A stretch of 11,076 bases of DNA from Verrucomicrobiota bacterium (GTDB lineage Bacteria > Verrucomicrobiota > Verrucomicrobiia > Opitutales > Opitutaceae): positions 1 through 11,076 of the forward strand of contig JAEWNN010000056.1 in assembly GCA_023457035.1 (NCBI GenBank), in the 5' to 3' direction. The position numbers and the translations under genes were made by a program. The notes under the pieces were generated by a model. It worked only from the letters and a program-made list of their open reading frames with translations, was not told the DNA's origin and did no database searches. Positions 1 to 6,733 of this stretch are shown piece by piece. Within the stretch, counting starts at the first letter, position 1; the number at the start of each line of letters is the position of its first letter.

Positions 1-470
<470 letters not shown>

Positions 471-488
471 GCGCCCGCTTTCCGAGCG

Positions 489-537
489 GTAGGGCGGTTT
501 CTATCGCAGATTCTTCCGTAGGGAGAACGAAACCGCC
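489..537 (+). repeat. GTAG-headed inverted repeat (REP-like) after mutS
   Basis: GTAG (489-492) directly precedes GGCGGTTTC (493-501), whose exact reverse complement GAAACCGCC lies at 529-537, giving a 9-bp stem with a 27-base loop. The loop holds a second GTAGGGAG (518-525). A GTAG tetranucleotide followed by a palindrome is the form of REP sequences mobilised by RAYT transposases. Calling it REP is inference; the palindrome itself is seen. No T-tract follows, so it is not a standard terminator. Confidence 0.6.
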
Positions 538-587
538 GCAACCTTGATCCACGCTCTCGCGCAGAGTCGGCCGCCGGCCACGCGCAC

Positions 588-612
588 GGACGTTTCGGAG
601 AAACGTCCCTAC
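588..612 (-). repeat. GTAG-headed perfect hairpin (REP-like), opposite orientation
   Basis: On the minus strand GTAG (612-609) is followed at once by GGACGTTTC (608-600), a TCC loop and GAAACGTCC (596-588), a perfect 9-bp stem with a 3-base loop. The 13-base head GTAGGGACGTTTC matches the head of the element at 489-501 at 11 of 13 positions. The two face each other between convergent genes, as in a bacterial interspersed mosaic element. It ends 5 bases from the stop of the SIR2-like gene. Confidence 0.7.
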
Positions 613-617
613 CTCGC

Positions 618-1979
618 TCACCGCGCGGGCACATGCCGCAGCAGCCAATCCGCGATCTCCTCCTTCCGCTCCGCCGCCGCCAAGAACCCGCCGAACCAGA
701 CGGCGACAGGATAGGCGTCCTCAAAGCACACGGCATACTCCTCCGATCGCACCGGATCGCCGCGTTCCGCCTCCACCAACGGCTGATCGAGACGTTTCGC
801 GCGCCAAAACTCCCGCTTCCATGTGTTGAGCGAGCTGCGCACACCGGACTGCAAGGAGTCCTCAGGTTCGACGAACTCGAGTCCTTTGCGACGTTCGCCC
901 TCCAATGGGCGCGCTTCTATTGTCCGGAAGTCCAAGACCATCACTGGTGGCCGCCTCCCGCTTCGCGCATTGAGCACATTCTTCAGCACGCTGTTCACGT
1001 GCTCGTCGCCGAAACTGTAACCTGCGATCAGAATCGCGTCGGCTTCATGCGCATGCCTTGGAAGCGTGCTGTAGAACGTCTGAAACGGTTCCGCTTGGAT
1101 CTGGTCGAGCTTCCAGCCACCCGCGACCAACGTGCACGGCACAATCTCGCGGTTGTCGGAACTCCCTGTGGGGAGCCAAACCGAGCGATGCTGCCCACAC
1201 CGACCATCCTCCAAGTCCGCCAGCCAGCAGATATCGTAGGAAGCAGGGATGTGCTCATCCTCTTTCTCCGCTCGTCCGAGGCTGAAATACACGCTCCCGT
1301 GCAAGTGATAGAGAAACTCCCATTCGCGACGACTGTGAACGCCCGCCGACTCAAACGAACCTGAAGGGCCAAAGCCCGTGTAGATACCCCGCAGTGCGGT
1401 GAGGGCGACCGTGTCGTGGTTCAGGTTGTAGACACCGAGGTCGAACCGTGCACGTAGAGCATCGACGAGAGCGCAGTAGCACTCAAACTCGGGACTCCGC
1501 TGCCGCCCGTTCTCGCTCTCGAATTCCACACATCTCCCGCGGAAACACTTCTCCAGTTCCCGAAGAAGAACCTTCAGCAGGCTATTTACTTCGTTGGACA
1601 CCGCCCGCTTCTGAGTATGACCACGCCCGCTGATCCCGACCATCCGGCAAAGCGCCCGCGAGTGGCTCGCCCCTCCGAGGTTCGGCAGCGTCCCGTTCAT
1701 CAGCGCGTGTAGGTCGCCAAGGCAGCGCTCGTAGTTCGGCTCCAGAGCGGATTTTTCCCCGGCCCCATTCTGCTGCTTCATCGCTTGCTTCCGGTTTTCC
1801 CAGACCAGATCGAAGTAGTCCGGCACCGGAGCATCATCGAAACGCTTGGCCCACCCCGAGGCCCACTCCTTCATCGACTTCGCCAAACCGCCAACGCTCG
1901 GCATCCCCAGCTCCACCGAACTCCCGGCGCCGAGGATGACGAGTAGCTTCGGCTTCGTTTTCGGGGTGGCGTCGCTCAT
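618..1979 (-). CDS. Orphan SIR2-like protein, predicted NAD-binding/NAD-consuming, possible phage-defence effector
   Basis: The predicted protein has 453 residues. It opens with a Rossmann nucleotide-binding loop, VILGAGSSVELGMPS (residues 14-28), then has YNLNHDT (184-190) in the place of the TTNYD motif of SIR2-like defence proteins. HLHGS (225-229) supplies the likely catalytic His227, and LIAGYSFGDEHVN (317-329) matches the usual C-terminal SIR2 motif. SIR2-like domains in anti-phage systems commonly deplete NAD+. This protein has no visible second effector domain, no membrane segment and no partner gene. The ATG at 1979 was chosen because AAGG stands 5 bases upstream and the Rossmann strand follows directly; the frame stays open to 2180 upstream but that part looks non-coding. 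Base composition is lower in GC than its neighbours: bases 961-1020 are 32/60 GC against 43/60 for 3541-3600 in topB, which suggests transfer. The fold call is good; the defence role is inference. Confidence 0.82.
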   Translation of the reverse strand: MSDATPKTKPKLLVILGAGSSVELGMPSVGGLAKSMKEWASGWAKRFDDAPVPDYFDLVWENRKQAMKQQNGAGEKSALEPNYERCLGDLHALMNGTLPNLGGASHSRALCRMVGISGRGHTQKRAVSNEVNSLLKVLLRELEKCFRGRCVEFESENGRQRSPEFECYCALVDALRARFDLGVYNLNHDTVALTALRGIYTGFGPSGSFESAGVHSRREWEFLYHLHGSVYFSLGRAEKEDEHIPASYDICWLADLEDGRCGQHRSVWLPTGSSDNREIVPCTLVAGGWKLDQIQAEPFQTFYSTLPRHAHEADAILIAGYSFGDEHVNSVLKNVLNARSGRRPPVMVLDFRTIEARPLEGERRKGLEFVEPEDSLQSGVRSSLNTWKREFWRAKRLDQPLVEAERGDPVRSEEYAVCFEDAYPVAVWFGGFLAAAERKEEIADWLLRHVPAR

Positions 1980-2096
1980 GCCGACCTTGTGCCCGAACCG
2001 TCGACACATGGCAAGGGGCCGTCCTGCGCTCCCTCGCCCGCGATCAGCGGGCGCCCGCTCCATCGGCCCGGAGGCGATCAGCCGCAGGACTCGCAC

Positions 2097-2119
2097 AAAG
2101 AGCCGCCCATTGGCGGCTC
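2097..2119 (-). terminator. Hairpin with short T-run, probable intrinsic terminator
   Basis: GAGCCGCC (2100-2107) pairs perfectly with GGCGGCTC (2112-2119) across a 4-base loop. Read on the minus strand the stem is followed by TTT, then G. It lies 68 bases past the stop of the minus-strand frame at 2187-2378 and upstream of the SIR2-like gene, so it would stop transcription arriving from the right. The T-run is short, so strength is uncertain. Confidence 0.5.
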
Positions 2120-2186
2120 CCGTCAGTGGTTCCCCACTCCGATCCATGCCGCTCGACGGAAACCATGGCCGGGTCCCCACCGGCGG

Positions 2187-2378
2187 CTACAGGTCGGCCG
2201 GATCGCCGCCCACCGTTGCCGCCGCAGCCGCGTCGTCGCAGCCGATCTGGTCGTAGTCCGCGACCACGCCGGTGTGAGTCAGAGGGATCAGGTGCCCCGC
2301 CATGAGTCGGCAGTTGACCGGGATCCAGTAGTTGAAATCTTCGTGCCCCTCCCGCCGCCCCCCCGCCGGAATATCCAC
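2187..2378 (-). CDS. Doubtful short gene or gene remnant, unknown function
   Basis: This 63-codon frame, GTG start to TAG stop, is not one I recognise. Support for coding: over its last 50 codons 43 end in G or C, the residue mix is protein-like (DFNYWIPVN, then HLIPLTHTG and DYDQIGCDD) rather than the Arg/Ala/Pro-rich mix of shadow frames here, and a terminator-like hairpin lies 68 bases downstream. Against: the only starts are a GTG at 2378 or an internal ATG that would leave 38 residues, neither with a convincing ribosome site, and the GTG is 5 bases from the start of the divergent PAS gene, leaving no promoter room. It may be the 3' remnant of a longer gene. No membrane segment or domain is evident. 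Confidence 0.35.
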   Translation of the reverse strand: MDIPAGGRREGHEDFNYWIPVNCRLMAGHLIPLTHTGVVADYDQIGCDDAAAAATVGGDPADL

Positions 2379-2383
2379 CCCCG

Positions 2384-3055
2384 ATGCCCCCCTCCCCGCC
2401 CCCTTCGCCCGATTCCGCCGACGGCACCCCTGCGGCCGCCTCCGCCGAGCTTCTGCACATCGTCCTCGAGCACCTCGTGCAGGGACTCGCGGTGATCGGA
2501 CCGGACTTCCGCCTGCTCGCCTGCAACCAGCGCTTCGAGCAGATCTTCCGGCTGCCCGCCGGCACGTTCCGGATCGGCCGCGACTTCCGCGACATCCTCC
2601 GGATCTGGGCCGAATGCACCGGCCAGGATCAGGCCATGCTCACCCGCGCGCTCCGCGAATTGGAGTCGCCCGAGCCGTTCGAATTCGAGTTCGCGCAATG
2701 GATCCATGGCGACCGGCGTTGGTGCCTGCTCACCCACAGCCCGCTGCCCGACGGCGGATGCGTGCGCACCTTCACCGACATCACCGAGCGCAAACGGATC
2801 TCCTCCGAACTCGAGACGAACTGCCACAAGCTCGAGCAGGCACTGGCCGAGGTGCAGGAACTGCGGGCGATCCTGCCGATCTGCATGTACTGCAAGAAGG
2901 TCCGGGACGACGAAAACTATTGGTCGCAACTCGACACCTACCTTGCCCGCCACGCCGGCACACGCTTCACCCACGGCATCTGCCCGGACTGCCTCTCCGT
3001 CCATCATCCCGACGTCGCCGCCCGGCTCGAACCACCGCCCGCACCGGCCGGCTGA
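2384..3055 (+). CDS. PAS-domain protein with C-terminal Cys4 (zinc-ribbon-like) module, no output domain
   Basis: The 223-residue product begins with a low-complexity Pro/Ala/Ser stretch (1-20). A PAS fold follows (about 22-133: EHLVQGLAVIGPDFRLLACNQRF, split here as EHLVQGLAVI and NQRFEQIF, ending VRTFTDITERK), a typical small-ligand or redox sensing module. A helical linker (about 136-163) joins it to a C-terminal block with two CxxC pairs, Cys167/Cys170 in ICMYCKK and Cys200/Cys203 in GICPDC, separated by a YW-containing segment. From memory, this block ends many PAS, kinase and response-regulator proteins in environmental bacteria and may bind metal. No kinase, cyclase, DNA-binding or membrane domain is present, so it probably signals by contact with a partner. 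The start is uncertain: the ATG at 2384 lacks a ribosome site and stands 5 bases from a minus-strand GTG. The PAS call is good; the role is unknown. Confidence 0.85.
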   Translation: MPPSPPPSPDSADGTPAAASAELLHIVLEHLVQGLAVIGPDFRLLACNQRFEQIFRLPAGTFRIGRDFRDILRIWAECTGQDQAMLTRALRELESPEPFEFEFAQWIHGDRRWCLLTHSPLPDGGCVRTFTDITERKRISSELETNCHKLEQALAEVQELRAILPICMYCKKVRDDENYWSQLDTYLARHAGTRFTHGICPDCLSVHHPDVAARLEPPPAPAG

Positions 3056-3180
3056 TACACCGTTCGCCGCGGGGGCATCGCGTACGGCACAGCACCCTCC
3101 GTCCGCACCGAGCGTGTCTTGCCGCTGCCAGATGCGCCCACGTGGTTGGCGCGGAGCAGCATTTGCGCATCCCTCCGCTT

Positions 3181-3205
3181 GATTCCGGCGCAACGCCGTC
3201 GAATC
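3181..3205 (+). repeat. Hairpin just upstream of topB start
   Basis: GATTC (3181-3185) pairs with GAATC (3201-3205) and CGGCG (3186-3190) with CGCCG (3194-3198); the loop is CAA and two bases (3199-3200) bulge. The structure ends 13 bases before the topB ATG, so it may affect initiation, or act as a weak end signal for the PAS gene. No T-tract follows on either strand. Function is not known. Confidence 0.4.
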
Positions 3206-3218
3206 ATCGCGCGCTCCG

Positions 3219-5807
3219 ATGAAGATCCTCGTTGTCGCCGAAAAACCCTCCGTCGCGCTCGACCTCGCCAAGGCGCTGCTCGGCGTGAAGGAGGAGTCCG
3301 GCAAGTTCTTCAAGGGCCAGACGCCCCTCGGCGACGAGCTCACCATCACCTGCGCCGCCGGTCATTTTCTCCAACTCGCCAAGCCCGAGGCCTACGACGC
3401 CGTGCACGGCAAGCAGTACGGCAAATGGCGCATCGCCGACCTGCCGATCCTGCCCAAGCCGGGCTGGGACTTCGACGAGATCCCCCGCGAGCGGGCCGAA
3501 CGCTCGCTCGAGATCCTTGCCGGCCACCTCCGCGCCCACGAGGGCGGCGAGATCGTCAACGCCTGCGACGCCGGCCGCGAGGGCGAGCTCATCTTCCGCA
3601 AGATCCTGCGCCACTCCGGCGTCGACACCACGAAGACCACGCTCTCGCGCATGTGGATGCAGGAGATGACCGAGAAGGCCTTCCGCGACGCCTACCGCCA
3701 GCGCCGCCCGCTCGCCGAGCGCGACGGCCTCGGCGCCGCCGGCTACACCCGCGACCAGGCCGACTGGTTCTCCGGCATGAACAAGACCGTGCTCGCGACC
3801 AAGACCCTCCCGCGCGGCACCGGCAACTGGCGCGTCTGGAGCGTCGGCCGTGTCCAGACTCCCACGCTCGCCCTGATCTACGAGCGCGACCGCACCATCG
3901 CCTTCTTCAAGCCGCAGAATTTCTGGGAGGTCTACGGCATCTTCGACGGCGTGACCGCCAAGGCCGACCTCGACGCCTACGCCGCCGCCGAGAACCGCGA
4001 GAAGCTCCTCGGCCGTCCCCAGATCCTGGAGGACCGCGACCGCAAGGCGTTCTGGTCCGAGGCGCTCGCCACGCAGTTCACGGAGGCCGCGCTCGCGCCG
4101 CGCCTCTACGCCGTGAAGGACTCGGCCTCGCAGCGCACCGAGCGCCCGCCGCCGCCCTTCGACCTGCAGGAGGCGTCGAAGTACTTCTCGAAGAAGTTCG
4201 GCTGGACCGCCGCGCACTCGCTCGAAGTCCTCCAGTCGCTCTACGAGGACCTGAAGGTCATCAGTTACCCTCGTACCGACTCGCGCTACTTCCCCGACTC
4301 CGCCGAGATGCGCCAGAAGGTCTGCGAAGGTATCCGCGCCGCGCATGCCTGGATCCGCGAGAAACACCCGGCCACGCACCTCGCCTCGCAGGAACTGCGC
4401 ACCGACGAGGAGATGGGCAAGGCCAAGGCGTTCAAGAACTCCGAGAGCGACCACTACGCGCTCCACCCGCTCTCCGATCTCGCGCGCCTCTCCCGCGCCA
4501 ACCGCGACCAGTTGCTCGCCTGGATGGCGGTGGCGCAGGCCTGCCTCATCGCGCTCGACGAGCCGCTCAAGGCCAAGGTGATCGTGCGCCGCTGGGAGCA
4601 GAAGGACGCCACCGGCGACTACGCGCCCTGCGTCTTCCGCACCGCGCGCGAAAACATCCTCGTACCCGGTTGGACGCGCTGGGTGAAGGACACCGGCGAC
4701 GCCAAGACCCCGCCCGGCATGCCCGACCTCGTCGCCGAGCAGCCGCTCGACAAGACCGAGATCAAGAAACTCGAGACGAACCCGCCGAAGCCTTACGACG
4801 ACGCCACCATTCTCACCGCGATGGAGTACGCCGGTACCACCATCGAGGAGGGCGTGCACTCGCCCGAGCACCTCGAGGAGTTGATCGAGGCCATGAAGGA
4901 CCGCGGCCTCGGCACGCCCGCCACGCGCGCCGCGATCATCGAGACGCTCGTCGAGCGCGGCTTCATCGAGCGCAAGGGCAAGGCGCTCATCACCACCCAG
5001 AACGGCCGCGCCCTCGTGCGCGCGCTCAAGAAAATCGACCCCGCCGCCGTCTCCGCGCAGCAGACCGCCGAGATGGAGTACGAGCTCAAGAAGATGGAGC
5101 GCGGCAACTCCAGCTACACGCGCGAGACGTTCCTCGACGCCCTGCTCCGGCAGTTCCTCGGCGTCGCCGAAGCCTACAAGGCCGCCAGCACGCGCCTCGG
5201 CGAGGCCGAGCGCCCCGAGCTCGTCGCCGGCACGCCCACCGCGACTCTGTGCCCAACATCCGGACAACCGATCCTCGACCGCGGCGCCGCCTGGGAGGCG
5301 CCCGGTTTCGCCGGCACACTGCTGTGGAAGGAATGTTTCGGCCGCAAATGGACCGCCGAGGACTTCCGCGAGCTGCTCGAAGCCGTCTCCGCGGGCGCGC
5401 CGAAGAAGTACGAGAATCTCACCACGCGCAGCGGCCAGACCTACGCGGCGATGCTCGGCATCGACGCCGAGTCGAAGAAGATCGTGATCGTCGAACCCGA
5501 GGCGAAGAAGCTGAAGGGCATCAAGTGCCCGAAGTGCGGCAAGCTCCTGCTCGACCGCGAGGCCTACCTCGAGTCGCCCGGTTTTCCCGGCGTGCGTTTC
5601 TGGAAGAACGCCTTCGGCCGCACGTGGTCGCCGGAGGACGTCGTGCGCCTCATCCAAGGCGTCGTCGACCAAGCTCCGGCCGAGTTCACCGACCTCGTCT
5701 CGCAGCGCACCAAGAAGCCCTACACCGCGAAGCTCACCATCGACGAAGCCGCGAGGAAGGTCGTGCTCGTGCTCGACCGCCGTCCTCCGCCGCAGCATAG
5801 CCCGTAG
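3219..5807 (+). CDS. topB: DNA topoisomerase III (type IA), long form with two C-terminal repeats
   Basis: This 862-residue enzyme would cut and pass single DNA strands to decatenate replication and recombination intermediates. The TOPRIM domain starts at residue 2 with VVAEKPS (Glu8) and holds NACDAGREGEL (114-124; Asp117 and Glu121), where Gly119 stands in place of the middle Asp of the E. coli DPDREG form, a variant I recall in many TopB proteins. The catalytic Tyr350 lies in VISYPRTDSRYFPD, RVQTPTLALI is at 211-220, and GLGTPATRAAIIETLVERGF (563-582) is typical. Two C-terminal topoisomerase repeats (Toprim_Crpt type) lie at about 678-758 and 770-853; the first opens CPTSG and the second CPKCG, so neither forms a full zinc ribbon. 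E. coli TopB has about 650 residues, so the extra length is this tail. The ATG at 3219 is fixed by the TOPRIM strand although no clear ribosome site precedes it. The TAG stop forms part of a GTAG palindrome. Confidence 0.95.
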   Translation: MKILVVAEKPSVALDLAKALLGVKEESGKFFKGQTPLGDELTITCAAGHFLQLAKPEAYDAVHGKQYGKWRIADLPILPKPGWDFDEIPRERAERSLEILAGHLRAHEGGEIVNACDAGREGELIFRKILRHSGVDTTKTTLSRMWMQEMTEKAFRDAYRQRRPLAERDGLGAAGYTRDQADWFSGMNKTVLATKTLPRGTGNWRVWSVGRVQTPTLALIYERDRTIAFFKPQNFWEVYGIFDGVTAKADLDAYAAAENREKLLGRPQILEDRDRKAFWSEALATQFTEAALAPRLYAVKDSASQRTERPPPPFDLQEASKYFSKKFGWTAAHSLEVLQSLYEDLKVISYPRTDSRYFPDSAEMRQKVCEGIRAAHAWIREKHPATHLASQELRTDEEMGKAKAFKNSESDHYALHPLSDLARLSRANRDQLLAWMAVAQACLIALDEPLKAKVIVRRWEQKDATGDYAPCVFRTARENILVPGWTRWVKDTGDAKTPPGMPDLVAEQPLDKTEIKKLETNPPKPYDDATILTAMEYAGTTIEEGVHSPEHLEELIEAMKDRGLGTPATRAAIIETLVERGFIERKGKALITTQNGRALVRALKKIDPAAVSAQQTAEMEYELKKMERGNSSYTRETFLDALLRQFLGVAEAYKAASTRLGEAERPELVAGTPTATLCPTSGQPILDRGAAWEAPGFAGTLLWKECFGRKWTAEDFRELLEAVSAGAPKKYENLTTRSGQTYAAMLGIDAESKKIVIVEPEAKKLKGIKCPKCGKLLLDREAYLESPGFPGVRFWKNAFGRTWSPEDVVRLIQGVVDQAPAEFTDLVSQRTKKPYTAKLTIDEAARKVVLVLDRRPPPQHSP

Positions 5808-5827
5808 CGGGGTGCTCTAGCCCCCGC
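5804..5827 (+). repeat. GTAG-headed imperfect palindrome overlapping the topB stop codon
   Basis: GTAG (5804-5807) contains the topB TAG stop. CGGGG (5808-5812), a bulged T and GC (5814-5815) pair with GC (5820-5821) and CCCCG (5822-5826) around a TCTA loop. A GTAG head and a bulged stem are the REP form. No T-tract follows. REP identity is inference from shape; copy number in the genome cannot be seen here. Confidence 0.6.
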
Positions 5828-6220
5828 CCTCCACCGTGGCGGAGCCCGTGCGGGCATTGCCACGAGTGTCCGTAGTTCCGTCACAGAGACCACCGAGGTG
5901 GATGAGCGCACGGAGTTCGAATGAGTTCGGAATATCTGCCGCAAAGAACCTAGCGCGGCAGAGCCGCAACCGTACGTGCGATAGCCACGAAAAGGCACAA
6001 GAAGGCACAAAGAGAAGGAGATCGTTTTTGTGGATTGTGGTGCCTCTTTGTGGCGAATCGGCTCTGTTCTGCGCCCGAGGGAGACCGTGCACAAAGTGCA
6101 GCGTTATCAGTGATAGCTACGCAAAGGGCGCACAGAGAGGAGCGGGGCGGGAGTCGACGGACGCGGATGGCGCCGGCCTCCGATCCGGCGAAATCCGTCG
6201 TGGCTGGTTCGCGCAGCGCT
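5828..6220. repeat. Mosaic repeat island between convergent topB and HNH genes, no credible gene
   Basis: This stretch is built of short palindromes and phrase-like repeats. CGTGGC (5835-5840) pairs with GCCACG (5859-5864) around an inner GCCC/GGGC stem. CACAGAGACCACCGAGG follows at 5882. CTGCCGC (5936-5942) pairs with GCGGCAG (5955-5961), which can pair instead with GCCGC at 5963-5967. TGCAC (6088-6092) pairs with GTGCA (6096-6100), and TATCA (6105-6109) with TGATA (6111-6115). The phrases AAAGGCACAAGAAGGCACAAAG and GCAAAGGGCGCACAGAGAGG look like a recurring intergenic repeat vocabulary rather than coding DNA. Open frames here translate to residue mixes typical of such repeats. Confidence 0.55.
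5984..6054. repeat. Long imperfect inverted repeat, GGCACAAAG type
   Basis: GCCACGAAAAGGCAC (5984-5998) matches the reverse complement of GTGCCTCTTTGTGGC (6040-6054) at 13 of 15 positions. The next 15 bases inward match less well, at about 10 of 15, so each arm is about 30 bases long around a loop of about 11. Within the left arm, GGCACAAGAA and GGCACAAAGA form a direct repeat. It is not a standard transposon end and no transposase is nearby. Confidence 0.6.
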
Positions 6221-6733
6221 TCAGCCGTCCGTGCGGTCGCCTGACTTCGTATTCTTCGCTTTCTGGCGCCGTGCGCGATTCAGCTCCGCGGTGAGCTGCT
6301 TGTGGCAACGATAGCAGACCACACGCAGGTTAGTGCGGCCCTCTTCGTGGCCGCCCTCGCAGACCGGCTTGATGTGGTCGATCTCGTACCAGACGCGCCC
6401 CAACCGCGGCCAGCCCTCGGCGGCGGCGCGCTCCACCGCGCTCCGGTCCCCCTCCAGCAACGCCTCCCGGACCTTGGCCCGCAGGCTCTCCGGGTGGCAT
6501 CCGCAAACCGAACACAGGCCGCGATTGAGTTCGTAGACGTGCTTGCGGACAAACGCCCAGTCGCAGCGCAGGCGCACGCGCTCGATGCACTCCGGCGTCG
6601 CCCAAGTGCGGCGCGGCGGCGCCACCTCGGCCCCGCATCCGCACCGGCACAGCAGCCGCCCCGTCGGCCCACGCTTGGTGGGTTTCGCGGGCCAGGGAGG
6701 CAGGTGGGGGCGGCGTGACATGGTGCGCGCCAT
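6221..6733 (-). CDS. HNH endonuclease with N-terminal cysteine cluster
   Basis: The predicted 170-residue protein carries a clear HNH nuclease fold. CSVCG (Cys74/Cys77) and CYRCH (Cys140/Cys143) form the structural zinc site, EIDHIKPVCEGG (117-128) supplies Asp119/His120, NLRVVC gives Asn135, and His144 completes the metal-binding set. Before it, residues 28-52 (LCRCGCG through ATPECIE, with Cys29, 31, 33 and 49) form a second possible zinc knuckle. This layout, a Cys-rich knuckle, then RxxxWAxxxCIERV, then HNH, resembles the stand-alone bacterial HNH proteins whose domain also occurs at the end of ZRANB3-like helicases; that comparison is from memory. No methyltransferase, helicase or phage gene is adjacent, so the target is unknown. 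Start: ATG 6733, with ATG 6721 as an alternative (166 residues); the open frame runs up to 7030 but its upstream part is Pro/Arg-rich and not convincing. Confidence 0.85.
   Translation of the reverse strand: MARTMSRRPHLPPWPAKPTKRGPTGRLLCRCGCGAEVAPPRRTWATPECIERVRLRCDWAFVRKHVYELNRGLCSVCGCHPESLRAKVREALLEGDRSAVERAAAEGWPRLGRVWYEIDHIKPVCEGGHEEGRTNLRVVCYRCHKQLTAELNRARRQKAKNTKSGDRTDG

Noticed and set aside
618..2180. Longer form of the SIR2-like protein starting at 2180
   Set aside because: The first 67 residues are Arg/Gly/Pro-rich shadow-like sequence; the ATG at 1979 has AAGG upstream and begins just before the Rossmann motif.
2288..3349. 353-codon minus-strand open frame opposite the PAS gene
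   Set aside because: It runs through two real plus-strand genes, and the PAS domain and Cys motifs are on the plus strand.
3119..5800. Two further long open frames over topB (plus frame 3119-5800 and minus frame 3204-5798)
   Set aside because: Both are Arg/Ala/Pro- or Leu/Gly/Val-rich translations caused by strong GC bias; topB in its own frame has all family motifs over the whole length.
5720..6094. 124-codon minus-strand frame across the topB end and repeat island
   Set aside because: It overlaps the end of topB and the same repeats, with no protein-like features.
6105..6116. TATCAGTGATAG, identical to the core of the tet operator
   Set aside because: A 12-base palindromic match can arise by chance; no TetR-family or efflux gene is near and it lies in a repeat island between convergent genes.
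5836..6294. 152-codon plus-strand frame in the repeat island
   Set aside because: It translates the repeat phrases (SHEKAQEGTKRRR) and palindromes; the residue mix is typical of spurious frames in such repeats.
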